NCBI GenBank assembly: GCA_031553035.1 | Contig: JAVBLY010000001.1 | Coordinates: 124,001-188,000 of the forward strand | Length of the DNA: 64,000 nucleotides | Direction of reading: 5' to 3' | DNA from: JAVBLY01 sp031553035 | GTDB lineage: Bacteria > Bacillota > Clostridia > Peptostreptococcales > Anaerovoracaceae | Shown here: positions 10,078 to 19,136 of the stretch, piece by piece | Layout: the number at the start of each line of letters is the position of its first letter | Position numbering within the stretch: the first letter of the stretch is position 1 | Notes under the pieces: generated by a model | Told to the model about the DNA's origin: nothing | Seen by the model: only the letters and a program-made list of their open reading frames with translations | The model's database searches: none | Translations under genes and position numbers: made by a program

Positions 10078-10356
10078 TTGGATCAGAAAAAAAGCATAAA
10101 GTTTTTTAATATCACACTCTTTTTAGTGATGCTCGCATTTCTAGCCTACTATATATCTATTCTCTTTAAATCAGGAGGGTCAGATCTCTATAACGATATG
10201 AAATCGATCGGCCTCATCGTTGCGCTTGCAGGGTCGATCTTCGGTTATGCAGGTATCACCAGAGCAAACAAGGGAACGATACTTCGAGGTCTGATAATGG
10301 GGTTCATTATAGGAATGGCAGTGCTGACGGTCGCAGTTACGGTCATGGCGCCTTAA
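10078..10356 (+). CDS. Small membrane protein, unknown function
   Basis: 92 residues with a TTG start chosen because CGGAGG at 10065-10070 lies 7 bp upstream. Three hydrophobic segments are visible at about residues 12-30, 42-60 and 70-90. I do not recognise a family. It stands between the ABC exporter and guaA on the same strand, so it may belong to either transcript. Function unknown. Confidence 0.7.
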   Translation: MDQKKSIKFFNITLFLVMLAFLAYYISILFKSGGSDLYNDMKSIGLIVALAGSIFGYAGITRANKGTILRGLIMGFIIGMAVLTVAVTVMAP

Positions 10357-10403
10357 CAATTATATCTAGATAAATATAGTTAAATAAAATTGGAGAAAAA
10401 TCA

Positions 10404-11981
10404 ATGGAACATGAAAAAATATTAGTAATAGATTTTGGCGGTCAGTACAATCAGCTTATCGCAAGAAGGGTCAGAGAAAGCAATGTGTTTGCAGAGGTCA
10501 AGCCATATACCATTTCAGCAAATGAAATTAAGGAGCTGGCCCCAAAGGGAATAATCTTCACCGGAGGCCCAAACAGCGTTTTCGGCGATACAGCTCTTGA
10601 TTATGATAAGGGAGTATTTGATCTGGGAATCCCCATTCTTGGGATCTGCTACGGTGCACAGCTCATGGCCCATGCTTTGGGTGGAAAAGTCGCAACTGCA
10701 CCTACCAGTGAATACGGCAAGACTGAAGTTGAACTCAGTGATGGTGGCAAAACTAGCAAACTTCTAAAGGATATTTCAGATAAGACGATAACCTGGATGA
10801 GCCATACCGATTATATTGCCGAAGTTCCGGAAGACTTTATGGTAACTGCAAGTTCGCCTGTCTGTCCTGTGGCAGCCATGGAACTTCCTTCCCGGGGATT
10901 CTATGCAACACAGTTCCACCCTGAAGTCCTTCATACTGAAGAAGGAACAAAGATTCTGAAATCATTCATTTACGATATATGCGGATGCAAAGGTGATTGG
11001 AAAATGTCCTCTTTTGTAGACGATTCAATAAAAGCTATAAAAGAACAGGTCGGCGACGGAAAAGTGCTGTGTGCCCTGTCCGGCGGTGTAGACTCATCTG
11101 TCTCAGCAGTAATGCTGTCCAAAGCAGTTGGCAAACAACTTACCTGCGTTTTCGTAGATCACGGTCTTCTCCGTAAAGATGAAGAAAAACAGGTGGAGTC
11201 AGTATTTGGCGACGGCGGTGATTACGATCTTAACTTCATTCATGTCAATGCCCGCCAGAGATTCTATGACAAGCTGGCAGGAGTCGATGATCCGGAAACA
11301 AAACGAAAAATAATAGGTGAGGAATTCATCAGAGTTTTTGAAGACGAAGCCAAGAAAATCGGTGTGGTTGATTATCTCGTTCAGGGGACTATTTATCCTG
11401 ACGTAATCGAAAGTGGAATAGGTGACTCAGCGGTTATCAAGTCTCATCACAATGTGGGAGGACTTCCCGATCACGTTGATTTCAAAGATATAATTGAGCC
11501 TCTCAGAATGCTCTTTAAAGACGAAGTTCGCCGTGCGGGAACCGAACTCGGCTTGCCTGAATATCTGGTAAACAGACAGCCGTTCCCGGGACCGGGACTT
11601 GCCGTTCGAATAATCGGTGAAGTTACACCTGATAAAGTAAAGATCGTCCAGGAAGCCGATGCCATATTCAGAGAAGAAATAGAAAATGCAGGTCTGGGCG
11701 GCGGTCCAAATACCGGTGAGGCAGGCGGATCTATCGGACAATATTTTGCCGCACTTACTAATATGCGATCGGTTGGAGTTATGGGCGACTTCAGGACATA
11801 CGATTATGCCATCGCCCTTCGCGCGGTTATGACAGTTGATTTTATGACGGCAGAAGCGGCGCAGATACCATGGCCGGTACTCGAGAAAGTCGTCAACCGA
11901 ATCGTCAATGAAGTCGATAATGTCAATCGGGTGTTCTATGACTGTACAAGTAAACCGCCCGGGACGATTGAGTTTGAATAG
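10404..11981 (+). CDS. guaA: GMP synthase (glutamine-hydrolysing)
   Basis: Converts XMP to GMP using ATP and glutamine; 525 residues, normal length. The N-terminal class I amidotransferase has the cysteine in [10 protein letters not shown] and the His/Glu pair in QFHPEVLH. The ATP-pyrophosphatase domain has the PP-loop SGGVDSSV, and the dimerisation domain ends KPPGTIEFE. With guaB it completes GMP synthesis from IMP. The last four codons (GAG TTT GAA TAG) are the integration site of the downstream mobile elements; the coding sequence is left intact. guaA 3' ends are known hotspots for genomic islands. Confidence 0.97.
   Translation: MEHEKILVIDFGGQYNQLIARRVRESNVFAEVKPYTISANEIKELAPKGIIFTGGPNSVFGDTALDYDKGVFDLGIPILGICYGAQLMAHALGGKVATAPTSEYGKTEVELSDGGKTSKLLKDISDKTITWMSHTDYIAEVPEDFMVTASSPVCPVAAMELPSRGFYATQFHPEVLHTEEGTKILKSFIYDICGCKGDWKMSSFVDDSIKAIKEQVGDGKVLCALSGGVDSSVSAVMLSKAVGKQLTCVFVDHGLLRKDEEKQVESVFGDGGDYDLNFIHVNARQRFYDKLAGVDDPETKRKIIGEEFIRVFEDEAKKIGVVDYLVQGTIYPDVIESGIGDSAVIKSHHNVGGLPDHVDFKDIIEPLRMLFKDEVRRAGTELGLPEYLVNRQPFPGPGLAVRIIGEVTPDKVKIVQEADAIFREEIENAGLGGGPNTGEAGGSIGQYFAALTNMRSVGVMGDFRTYDYAIALRAVMTVDFMTAEAAQIPWPVLEKVVNRIVNEVDNVNRVFYDCTSKPPGTIEFE
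11970..11981 (+). other. att core 1 (guaA 3' end, left end of block A)
   Basis: GAGTTTGAATAG forms the last four codons of guaA. The same core recurs at 20268-20279, 25471-25481 (ending AATAA) and 32347-32358. I take this as the attL of the stacked integrative elements; integration restores the guaA stop codon. Confidence 0.8.
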
Positions 11982-12005
11982 TAAAATGTAATTGAATATT
12001 GTTGA

Positions 12006-12035
12006 AAAATAGGCGTTTGTGGCGCCTATTTTTTA
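12006..12035 (+). terminator. Terminator just inside the left end of block A
   Basis: AAAATAGGCG and CGCCTATTTT form a perfect 10-bp stem with a 7-base loop and a T-rich tail. It lies 25 bp past the guaA stop and would end guaA transcription. Hairpins also follow att cores 2 and 3 at similar distances. Confidence 0.8.
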
Positions 12036-12039
12036 TGAG

Positions 12040-12058
12040 TGATAACAGATTGATAACA
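12040..12058. repeat. Left-end TTGATAAC repeats (candidate integrase arm sites)
   Basis: GTGATAACAGATTGATAACA holds two copies of (T)TGATAAC. Copies recur at 20123-20130 and 20157-20164 near the other end of block A. Repeats near both ends of an integrase element are typical of integrase arm-binding sites; binding itself is inferred. Confidence 0.45.
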
Positions 12059-12077
12059 GTTTTTATTCCTTTATATC

Positions 12078-13046
12078 TCAATCTAAATTGAGCATCATGA
12101 TTGGCAAATAGTCAATATTATGTTCAAGTATATTATTTACTATATTCTTACCTTTTTTATCAAGCTTTTCATAAGCGTTAATTGAACTCTTACTTAAATC
12201 TTTTATAGTCGGTGTTTTTGATGTAGAAACTATATTTTGAATTTGTTGGATTTCTTTCTCTACATAAATACCTTCTGCAAATTCTGATTTGGTTATGGGT
12301 TTAATATTCCCTGTATCTGTTGTTTTTCCATTGTCAGATGGATTTGGTTTTGTTGGTGGGAATGGATATGCACCATCACTTCCTTTAAGATTTCTAAAAA
12401 ATTGTTGTAAAGATACAGCACTATTTAAACTAAGCATTTCCTCAAAGGAAAAATTTCGTATATTTCCTTGTGGGAAAAGATGAGTCCTGATATCATCCGC
12501 CTTGGCAAGAGTTACTCCAAGCACGTCCTGGTTATTTGATGTATATTTAGAATCAATCGTATAAATGCGTTGTTTAATTTGTTGTGGCAAACTAAATGAC
12601 TGGTCATATATGGAATTATAAAAACAATATAACGGTTTATAATGTGTAGTCTTACAATAATTTAAGAATATACTAAATTGTTCCATAGACAGTCCATGTT
12701 GAGTGACTTTATGTTTAAATGCTCCATATTTATTTTTAATAATATTTGGAATTCTAGATATATTTTTAGGGCGATACATTCGTTTTGCTTGAATTAGATA
12801 TTGTTGTGTCGTTGACAATCCTCTAATAACTAGAAAGAAATCTGCACCAGTTATTTTTTCAGGACGTTTTGTATCATCAAAGAAGAAAAAGTCTGTTTTA
12901 CCAAATTCATCGCAATGACTTAACCCATACATTAAATATGAAGTTATTCCGGTTTCTGTTGCCATAGCATGGGGTATTTTATGTGTTGTTTTAATCCAAT
13001 CCCACACTAGTTTTGAGAGGTGTTCTGACATGTTTATTGCATTCAT
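12078..13046 (-). CDS. Putative nuclease-like cargo protein (DUF6615-like N-terminus)
   Basis: 322 residues; GGAG lies 8 bp before the ATG. The N-terminal 90 residues carry E31 (ATETGITSYL), D69 in TGADFFLV, and Q86-A-K88 in YLIQAKRMY. This spacing resembles a PD-(D/E)xK/restriction-like active site and the DUF6615 family as I remember it. The rest is charged and unrecognised, with a low-complexity linker near 240-260. It follows the KilA-N gene by 14 bp on the same strand, so the two are probably co-transcribed. A role in defence or DNA restriction is an inference from the motif and the cargo position beside the left att end. Confidence 0.5.
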   Translation of the reverse strand: MNAINMSEHLSKLVWDWIKTTHKIPHAMATETGITSYLMYGLSHCDEFGKTDFFFFDDTKRPEKITGADFFLVIRGLSTTQQYLIQAKRMYRPKNISRIPNIIKNKYGAFKHKVTQHGLSMEQFSIFLNYCKTTHYKPLYCFYNSIYDQSFSLPQQIKQRIYTIDSKYTSNNQDVLGVTLAKADDIRTHLFPQGNIRNFSFEEMLSLNSAVSLQQFFRNLKGSDGAYPFPPTKPNPSDNGKTTDTGNIKPITKSEFAEGIYVEKEIQQIQNIVSTSKTPTIKDLSKSSINAYEKLDKKGKNIVNNILEHNIDYLPIMMLNLD

Positions 13047-13060
13047 GATTAATCTCCGAG

Positions 13061-13921
13061 TTATCTTTCCCGTGAATTTTTTATTCTTTTGGGATTTGGA
13101 AGTTTATCAATATTAATTTCAGATAGTTTACTTAATTGTGAGGTTGCAAGTTCACGTAATGCGATCAATCGATCTTTTTGTGAAATCCTTTTTTCAATTA
13201 GTATTGCGTTATAACTTTCCATATTTGAAAGCACTAATAATTGGTTTAATGAAGCGTAGTCTCTGATATTTCCATTTTTATCCGCATTTTCTTCACGCCA
13301 TTGTTTTGCAGTCATTCCAAATAATGCAACGTTGAGAAGGTCTGCCTCGTTTGCATAAGTCATGGAAATTTGAAAACTTGTCAGTTCAGATGGGATCAAA
13401 TTTTCCTTTATGGCATCAGTGTGTATTCTATAATTTATTTTAGACAACTCTCTGTTTAGATTCCAATTCAATGAGAGTCTGCTATTTTCATCACTCTTAA
13501 TGCGTTTATAGTCTTTGATTATATAAAGTTTGAATTCTGCTGAAATCCATGATGCAAATTCAAATGCTATGTCAGAATGTGCATATGTCCCTCCATATCT
13601 TCCTGCATTAGAAATGATACCTTTCGCATTAACAGATTCTATCCATTTTGACGGAGACAATGTAAATGCATTTGAGCCCGCTTGGTTTCTAAACCCGTCG
13701 AATTCGACGGGTTTAAAATCAGGATTGTGAAGGCTTTCCCAGAGGCCTAAGAATTCGATTGTATCACGAAGACGCATCCAGTTTTTAATTACATCATTTG
13801 GTGACTCACTTTTGTACTTGGCAATATCCGTTAATGAAATATATTCATTTTCGAAATCACTTGTATATATGTTGATATCTATTCCTTTAGCGTGAAGTGT
13901 ATCTTTAATATTTTTGCTCAT
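13061..13921 (-). CDS. KilA-N domain protein
   Basis: 286 residues, start supported by GGAG 8 bp upstream. The first 130 residues match the KilA-N DNA-binding domain: ISLTDIAKYKSESPNDVIKNWMR, the GGTYAHSDIAFEFASWIS block and FKLYIIKDYKRIK are characteristic. The C-terminal part (about 150-260) contains a conserved helical extension with FGMTAKQWREEN, seen on bacterial members of this family. KilA-N proteins are common on phages and mobile elements and bind DNA; the exact role is unclear. It is probably in one transcript with the downstream nuclease-like gene. Confidence 0.8.
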   Translation of the reverse strand: MSKNIKDTLHAKGIDINIYTSDFENEYISLTDIAKYKSESPNDVIKNWMRLRDTIEFLGLWESLHNPDFKPVEFDGFRNQAGSNAFTLSPSKWIESVNAKGIISNAGRYGGTYAHSDIAFEFASWISAEFKLYIIKDYKRIKSDENSRLSLNWNLNRELSKINYRIHTDAIKENLIPSELTSFQISMTYANEADLLNVALFGMTAKQWREENADKNGNIRDYASLNQLLVLSNMESYNAILIEKRISQKDRLIALRELATSQLSKLSEINIDKLPNPKRIKNSRER

Positions 13922-14008
13922 CTGTTTTTCTCCATATCCCCTTAATATTTTTCTCTCATGTTTATGATACTTTATTCCAAATCTCGTACCACTGGTGCGA
14001 GAAATTAA

Positions 14009-14503
14009 TTATTTGTTTAGCTTTGTCAAATATTCCACTACTTCTTTGGTTAAAATTCCTGCTTTTTCAATAATTGAGCCCGTGAGTTCATCAATTTTAT
14101 TAAAATCTGGGGTTTCAATTAATACTGCCTCTAAAACAGAATACTTTGGCATCTCAGTTTTTGCAATATTCCATTTTGAAATCTTCAGTTCATTCCAGTA
14201 TTCTTTTTGTATTTCAGTATTTTGACCCATAAGCCACAGCTCAAATCGCATTTGGTTATGATTTAGAACAATTCCAAATCGAAGTTTTTTCGCCCGCAGC
14301 ATATCATTGTGAAAAGGAAAATAGGTAAAATCTAAATATCCTGGAGATACATTACCGGTTTTATATATACTGCCGTATTTTTGCGAAAAAGCGGATTTTA
14401 TTTCCATGACATATTTGACTAGGAATTCATATGCAACTTGAATCTCTCCATCTGATAGTGCTTGTTTGTAAACATCAATATAATCATTAATATTTTTATT
14501 CAT
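14009..14503 (-). CDS. DUF7000-like protein
   Basis: A protein of about 164 residues. The ATG at 14503 is preferred because GGAG lies 7 bp upstream, which makes a short overlap with the repressor gene stop and suggests translational coupling. The block VSPGYLDFTYFPF, then LRAKKLRFGIVLNH, MRFELWLMGQN and EMPKYSVLEAVLI, matches a small conserved family I recall as DUF7000. Function unknown. It is co-transcribed with the element repressor, so it may be expressed in the integrated state. Confidence 0.65.
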   Translation of the reverse strand: MNKNINDYIDVYKQALSDGEIQVAYEFLVKYVMEIKSAFSQKYGSIYKTGNVSPGYLDFTYFPFHNDMLRAKKLRFGIVLNHNQMRFELWLMGQNTEIQKEYWNELKISKWNIAKTEMPKYSVLEAVLIETPDFNKIDELTGSIIEKAGILTKEVVEYLTKLNK

Positions 14504-15008
14504 CATCTTGCTCCATTTTGCGCTTAATTCGTATTTCATCTATATCAGCTTTGCTACGTTCTACAGAGTCTTTAGGATAATTGTATCGCCATTCATCGTA
14601 TTCTTCTTGAGTAATTTCACCATTTTGAAATTTTTCTGCTTCTTTTGACCACGTATTCAAGATCTTAAATACAGGCGAATATGAATCAGTTCTTGATTCA
14701 TCAAGATCAATAAAAATATGTCCATGATCATTATTTATTTTAACACCGTAAATGTCCTCCAGAGCAAATAAAGTGTGGATCAATCCGTGATAATTATCTA
14801 TGTCGGGAATATTCAGAGCGTCCGGACTGACATCAAGTACCTCAGCAATGTTTGTTACCAGTTTTTCCTTTGGTGTTCGTATACCTGTTTCATATTGAGC
14901 CATCCTGACATCAGCAGTTTTTTCAGCAAAACCAACTTTAATGCCAAGTTCTTTTTGGGTAAGCCCTCTTAGTTTCCTGATTCTTTTAATTCTGTCACCT
15001 ATGGCCAT
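14496..15008 (-). CDS. XRE-family repressor of the element (CI-like)
   Basis: 170 residues. The N-terminal helix-turn-helix (residues 5-65: IKRIRKLRGLTQKELGIKVG ... AQYETGIRTP) is of Cro/CI type; the C-terminal part is acidic and without recognised catalytic residues. AAAGGA precedes the ATG. The gene diverges from xis-int. Its own promoter reads TTGCTA-17 bp-TATAAT on the minus strand (15076-15081 and 15053-15058). Four 16-bp palindromes in the shared intergenic region are its likely operators. It probably keeps excision and transfer genes silent. Confidence 0.85.
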   Translation of the reverse strand: MAIGDRIKRIRKLRGLTQKELGIKVGFAEKTADVRMAQYETGIRTPKEKLVTNIAEVLDVSPDALNIPDIDNYHGLIHTLFALEDIYGVKINNDHGHIFIDLDESRTDSYSPVFKILNTWSKEAEKFQNGEITQEEYDEWRYNYPKDSVERSKADIDEIRIKRKMEQDDE

Positions 15009-15032
15009 ATGTAAAATCCTTTCGAAGCTTGT

Positions 15033-15168
15033 TTAACAAATATGTTTACTTAATTATAACTCACATATCGGATAATAGCAATAAATAACTAAACAAAAAT
15101 GTTTATAAAATATATTGACATAAGCATATATGTTTAGTAAAATACATATACTTAAACATAGATGTTTA
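15033..15168. promoter_or_regulatory. Divergent promoter/operator region with four TAAACAnAnATGTTTA palindromes
   Basis: Palindromes lie at 15033-15048, 15090-15105, 15121-15136 and 15153-15168. The rightward xis-int promoter is TTGACA at 15115-15120, a 17-bp spacer and TAAAAT at 15138-15143; the third palindrome fills that spacer. The leftward repressor promoter (TATAAT at 15053-15058, -35 at 15076-15081) lies between palindromes one and two. This is the layout of a phage-like switch. The same palindrome recurs close to the three distal att cores. Confidence 0.8.
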
Positions 15169-15200
15169 ATATTGAATGCGCATCGTGAAAGGAGACATGA

Positions 15201-15419
15201 GTGTCAGATAAAGTATTTATAAAAGCGGAAGAGATAGCCGCTGAGCTAGGTGTGTCAAAGCCATATGCCTATAAATTAGTTCGACAAATGAATGATGAGC
15301 TTGAACAAAAAGGGTTTATAACCATTGCCGGTAGGGTCAGCCGAAAGTATTATCAGGAAAAAATCTACGGGATAGAAAAGAAGAAAAGAGAAATCGATAA
15401 TGACCGCAATCAAAGATAA
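15201..15419 (+). CDS. Excisionase-like DNA-binding protein
   Basis: 72 residues from a GTG start, with GGAG at 15191-15194; the nearby ATG at 15197 runs into a stop after four codons. The sequence contains a MerR/Xis-like winged helix (IAAELGVSKPYAYKLVRQMNDEL). It overlaps the integrase start by 20 bp. Small HTH proteins placed like this in Gram-positive integrative elements act as directionality factors for excision. The promoter is the repressed one described at 15033-15168. Confidence 0.75.
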   Translation: MSDKVFIKAEEIAAELGVSKPYAYKLVRQMNDELEQKGFITIAGRVSRKYYQEKIYGIEKKKREIDNDRNQR

Positions 15420-16485
15420 TAACGGAACATGGTTTGTTCCATTCAGATATACAGATTGGAAAGGAAATCGAAAACAAAAGCTGAAGCGTGGATTTCAGAC
15501 TAGGAAAGATGCGCTGGCATGGGAACGGGATTTTTTGCAACAGAAGACCTCTGATCTGGATATGACATTTGAGACTTTTCTCGATTTGTATATGGGTAAC
15601 ATGAAAGGGCGACTTCGGGAGAGTACATACAGAGGCAAGAAGTATGTCATAGATAGCAAGATCCTTCCATATTTCAAAGATAAGAAAATGAGTGAGATAA
15701 AGCCATCTGATATCATCAATTGGCAAAACGAAATAATGCAGACCAGAGATGAAAATGGCAATCCATATGCAACGGGATATTTGAAATCAGTCCACAGTCA
15801 ATTGAGCGCTATCTTTAATCATGCGATTAGGTTTTATGAGCTGAAATCAAATCCTGCAACCAAAGCAGGCAGTATGGGACGTGAACAGTCAAAAGAAATG
15901 AAGTTTTGGACAAAGGACGAATATATAAAATTCTCAAGTGCTATCATGAAAAATCCTATAGCGTTCCATGCATATGAAATGCTTTACTGGTGTGGCATTC
16001 GTCTGGGAGAATTGTTGGCGCTTACGAGAAATGATTTTGATTTTGAAACCAGAATTCTTACAATAAACAAATCCTATCAGCGAATTAATAAAAAAGATGT
16101 GATCACCGAACCCAAGACGCCGAGGAGCAACAGAACAATCAAAATGCCCAAATTTTTATGTGACGAAATGAAAGAATATTTTGATTCTCTGTATGGAGTA
16201 GAGCCAACGGACAGGGTATTTCCAATAACGAAGAACTTTCTGCATCGTGAAATGGTGAGAGGTTGCAAGCTGGTCAATATGGAGAAAATAAGGATACATG
16301 ATCTCAGACACTCTCATGTTTCGTTGCTTATCGAAATGGGCTTTACTGCCGTAGCTATTGCAGACCGCATGGGTCATGAAAGTATAAGAGTCACATTCAG
16401 GTATGCACATTTATTTCCATCAAAACAAAACGAAATGGCAGATCGGTTGGATAAAGAAAGAAGCAGTCATGATAGGGAAAGATAA
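15400..16485 (+). CDS. int: Site-specific tyrosine recombinase (integrase)
   Basis: 361 residues, phage integrase family. There is an arm-binding N-terminal domain (NGTWFVPFRYTDWKG, residues 6-55), a core-binding SAM-like domain (about 60-160), and a catalytic domain with R in CGIRLGE, K in the EPKTPRSNRTI hairpin, HDLRHS, GHES and the nucleophilic Y in FRYAHL. All key residues are present, so it is probably active. It most likely recombines the 12-bp core at the guaA 3' end. It is the only integrase in the three blocks, and so may act on all of them if the sites are compatible. Confidence 0.93.
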   Translation: MTAIKDNNGTWFVPFRYTDWKGNRKQKLKRGFQTRKDALAWERDFLQQKTSDLDMTFETFLDLYMGNMKGRLRESTYRGKKYVIDSKILPYFKDKKMSEIKPSDIINWQNEIMQTRDENGNPYATGYLKSVHSQLSAIFNHAIRFYELKSNPATKAGSMGREQSKEMKFWTKDEYIKFSSAIMKNPIAFHAYEMLYWCGIRLGELLALTRNDFDFETRILTINKSYQRINKKDVITEPKTPRSNRTIKMPKFLCDEMKEYFDSLYGVEPTDRVFPITKNFLHREMVRGCKLVNMEKIRIHDLRHSHVSLLIEMGFTAVAIADRMGHESIRVTFRYAHLFPSKQNEMADRLDKERSSHDRER

Positions 16486-16504
16486 TGCTGTCCACAGTGA
16501 TAGC

Positions 16505-16580
16505 GAGCATCGGATTGTGGCACCACAATCCAAATCGACAAACATGTGCTTGCCAGTTACTGTCCAGGGGACACCCCTGA
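16505..16580. other. Candidate origin of transfer (oriT)
   Basis: The gap between integrase and relaxosome gene holds two hairpins: GGATTGTGG/CCACAATCC (16512-16531) and CAGGGG/CCCCTG (16565-16579). Inverted repeats just upstream of a mobC-like gene and relaxase are the usual place for oriT. The nick site cannot be assigned from sequence alone. Confidence 0.4.
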
Positions 16581-16603
16581 ATACCCACAAAGGAACACTG
16601 AAT

Positions 16604-16945
16604 ATGTCTAATGGTAATAGAATAAGTTTTCGAGTCGATGATAAAGAATATAAACGGATCAAAGATTATTCAACATCATGTGGTTTATCTCAATCGGAGT
16701 TGATGAGATTCCTGTCAAGAAATTTGATTCCAAAGCCATTGCCGCCAAAACAGTTTTGGGAGTTTATGGATACTCTGTATTCCGTTCATGATAATTTCAG
16801 TCAATGCAGTGGTGGTTGTGATAACGCTCAGAAAAAGTGCATAGAAATTGAAACACTTGTTTTGGAACTGCAAATAATGATGACAAAACCGGAGGAAGTA
16901 GAATCATGGCGACAACGAGTTTGTGGCACATCAACGGAAGATTAA
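16604..16945 (+). CDS. MobC-like relaxosome accessory protein (ribbon-helix-helix)
   Basis: 113 residues from ATG 16604, preceded by AAAGGA at 9 bp; the longer open frame upstream lacks a ribosome site. The N-terminus (NRISFRVDDKEYKRIKDYSTSCGLSQSELMRFL) is a typical ribbon-helix-helix. Proteins of this type bind oriT and help the relaxase. The gene overlaps the relaxase start by 40 bp. Confidence 0.75.
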   Translation: MSNGNRISFRVDDKEYKRIKDYSTSCGLSQSELMRFLSRNLIPKPLPPKQFWEFMDTLYSVHDNFSQCSGGCDNAQKKCIEIETLVLELQIMMTKPEEVESWRQRVCGTSTED

Positions 16946-18250
16946 AAAATTTGATCAAATAATATTGAGAATCCCGAAAAAACCTCTATGAATAAGGAAG
17001 TGTCGGATTTGAACAATGTGTTCTCTTACATGACAGATTCGGAGAAAACTTCGGGTAAAAAATATGTAAGTACAATCAACTGTCTGAAGGAAATTGCATT
17101 GCAGCAGATGCTACTCACTAAAAAACAATTTAACAAAACCGATGGTTATATAGCCTGGCATGGCTATCAAAGTTTCAAGCCCGGTGAAGTTTCTCCGGCG
17201 GAATGTCATACAATAGGAGTGGAGCTCGCTAGAAAGATGTGGGGAGACAGGTTTCAGGTAATAGTCACTACTCATGTGGACAAAGATCATCTGCATAATC
17301 ATTTCTGTCTCAACTCAGTTTCATTTTTAAATGGTAAAAAATACAATTATTCAAAAACGGAGCAGAAGCGACTCAGGGATACATCCGATATGATTTGTGT
17401 GGAGCATGAACTCGAAGTTATTAAGAATCCTGGAAAGTCACCACCTAGAAACATATACTTTGATGAAAAATCCGGTAAGCCAACTAGATATAATATATAT
17501 CGGGAGGATATTGAGGAGGCACTTGCTGATAGCTTTACATTTCAGCATTTCTTTCATTATCTCCGGCGGAAAGGATATGAATTAGATACTTCGGGTAAAT
17601 ACTGGAAGATGAAGCTGCCTCATCATCAGAGATTTACTAGGCTTCGAACACTTGATGAGAGATTTACACCAGATTGGATAAAAGATCGCATACTGGAAAA
17701 TACTTCTCCAGTCATGGGAGCCAGAGTAACATCTTCTCCATATCTGCCGCAAAAATATAAAAATGCATGGCAGCCAAATAAAAAAGTAACTGGCATAAGA
17801 GCTTTATATATCTATTGGTGTTACCAGCTCGGGATCTTTCCAAAAGGTAATAAATATAAACCGACAAGCGCGTTGCTTCGGGAAGATATTAAGAAGATGG
17901 ATGAATACGTTGAACAGATTAGGCATATGGCAAAGAATGATATAGAGACGTGGGATGATTTGATTGTGCATATCGATGATTTGCAGAGGAAAATAGATTT
18001 TTATGTGGCAGAACGAGTAAAATTGCAGAATAAAATTAGACGTACACCAGATACGGAAGTCCATTTTCTTAGAGAAAAGAAAAAGCGTATTTCCGTCATG
18101 ATTGCTAAATTAAGAAAAAATTATAAATTAACAATTGCCATTAGGGATAATTCTATTCAGATTAGTGAAAAAATGAATACTGTAAATAAGGAAATTACGA
18201 ATATAATAAATAAAGATGATCGATTAAAAAAGAACCTTATATGGCGATAG
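16906..18250 (+). pseudogene. MobP-type relaxase broken by a one-base frameshift
   Basis: The ATG at 16906 follows a strong GGAGG (16891) and encodes MATTSLWHINGRLKNLIK, the classic relaxase start, then hits TAA at 16960-16962. Reading on in the +1 frame gives IENPEKTS and the rest of the protein without a break to 18250. Removing one A from AAATAATATTGAG would restore LIKYIENPEKT, the expected family sequence. The remaining domain has the relaxase HUH-like motif HVDKDHLHNHFCLNS and a charged coiled-coil C-terminus. Intact length would be about 447 residues. A -1 slippery heptamer (A AAA AAT) exists upstream but would shift to the wrong frame. Mutation or a sequencing error is more likely than recoding. 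Confidence 0.8.
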
Positions 18251-18333
18251 TTGCTATATTGTCTGTATTGCAGTTGACATATTGTTTTATGACTGATATA
18301 ATTGTTTTATAAAATTGAAAGGAGGCATAAAAT

Positions 18334-19128
18334 ATGTCAAAGTCACTAAATAGTGCGCTACCATCGTATACTACAGTTGATAATATTATTGCTCTTATAG
18401 ACACATTAAAAATGAAAAACGGCAAAGAGGATGAAGTGAAAGCTCTTTTTGGGAAAGGGAATTCGGCATATTCTAATTCAAGGTCGGCTTTACGGACGTT
18501 TGGGTTTATTGAGGCAGATAATTTAAATTTCACAAAAGAAGGGCAAGAAGCAGCATATTCTCAAGGGGAAGATAAAATAGGTGAAATGACAAAAATTCTA
18601 AAGAATTGTCGACCCTATGAAATATTCTTACTAAGCTTACTTAAAAATGGTAGTGCATCAGTTACAACAATTGATGATATTACAAATTTTTGGGGCAAAG
18701 CTTCATACGGTTCTACCCAAAGAAATCGAGAAGATGCAGCAAAATTATTTATGAGTATTATTGATTATTGCGAATTTGGTAAATATGTCATAGGACGAGG
18801 AAATAATGCGACACGAATAGAATGGTCTTCAGATATTATTGAAAGAATTAAAAATTTAAACAACGATAGCAACAATGTTCAAGAAGTATCAGAAGAAAAA
18901 ACTATATCATCTGATGCAAACGAAAATTTAGCTGAGCAGGAACCGGAGATGTTAAATGAAGCACATAGTGCAATTAATGAAGAAACGGTGAAAGGGTTAG
19001 ACATTTCGAAAGAAAATTTACACACAACAAATACACCCAATATAACAATTAATGTAGATATGAGTGAATGGTCTGATGATAGAATGGAAGCTTTCTTTAG
19101 ATACGCTCACGGAAAATTTAAAAAGTAG
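18334..19128 (+). CDS. DUF5343-like cargo protein
   Basis: 264 residues; AAAGGAGG precedes the ATG. The N-terminal 170 residues resemble DUF5343: an opening of the form LPSYTTVDNIIALIDTLK, a winged-helix-like segment (SALRTFGFIEADNLNFTKEGQEAA), and a second helical repeat (RPYEIFLLSLLKNG). An acidic linker (180-240) leads to a short ordered tail (PNITINVDMSEWSDDRMEAFF). The next gene starts 8 bp after the stop, so the two form an operon. The family has no known biochemical role. Its position at the cargo end of a mobile element, paired with a HEPN-like gene, suggests defence or a toxin-antitoxin-like function. Confidence 0.65.
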   Translation: MSKSLNSALPSYTTVDNIIALIDTLKMKNGKEDEVKALFGKGNSAYSNSRSALRTFGFIEADNLNFTKEGQEAAYSQGEDKIGEMTKILKNCRPYEIFLLSLLKNGSASVTTIDDITNFWGKASYGSTQRNREDAAKLFMSIIDYCEFGKYVIGRGNNATRIEWSSDIIERIKNLNNDSNNVQEVSEEKTISSDANENLAEQEPEMLNEAHSAINEETVKGLDISKENLHTTNTPNITINVDMSEWSDDRMEAFFRYAHGKFKK

Positions 19129-19136
19129 GATTATTT

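Noticed and set aside
16940..16965. Programmed ribosomal frameshift in the relaxase
   Set aside because: The slippery heptamer A AAA AAT would give a -1 shift, but the continuing frame is +1. A one-base insertion is simpler.
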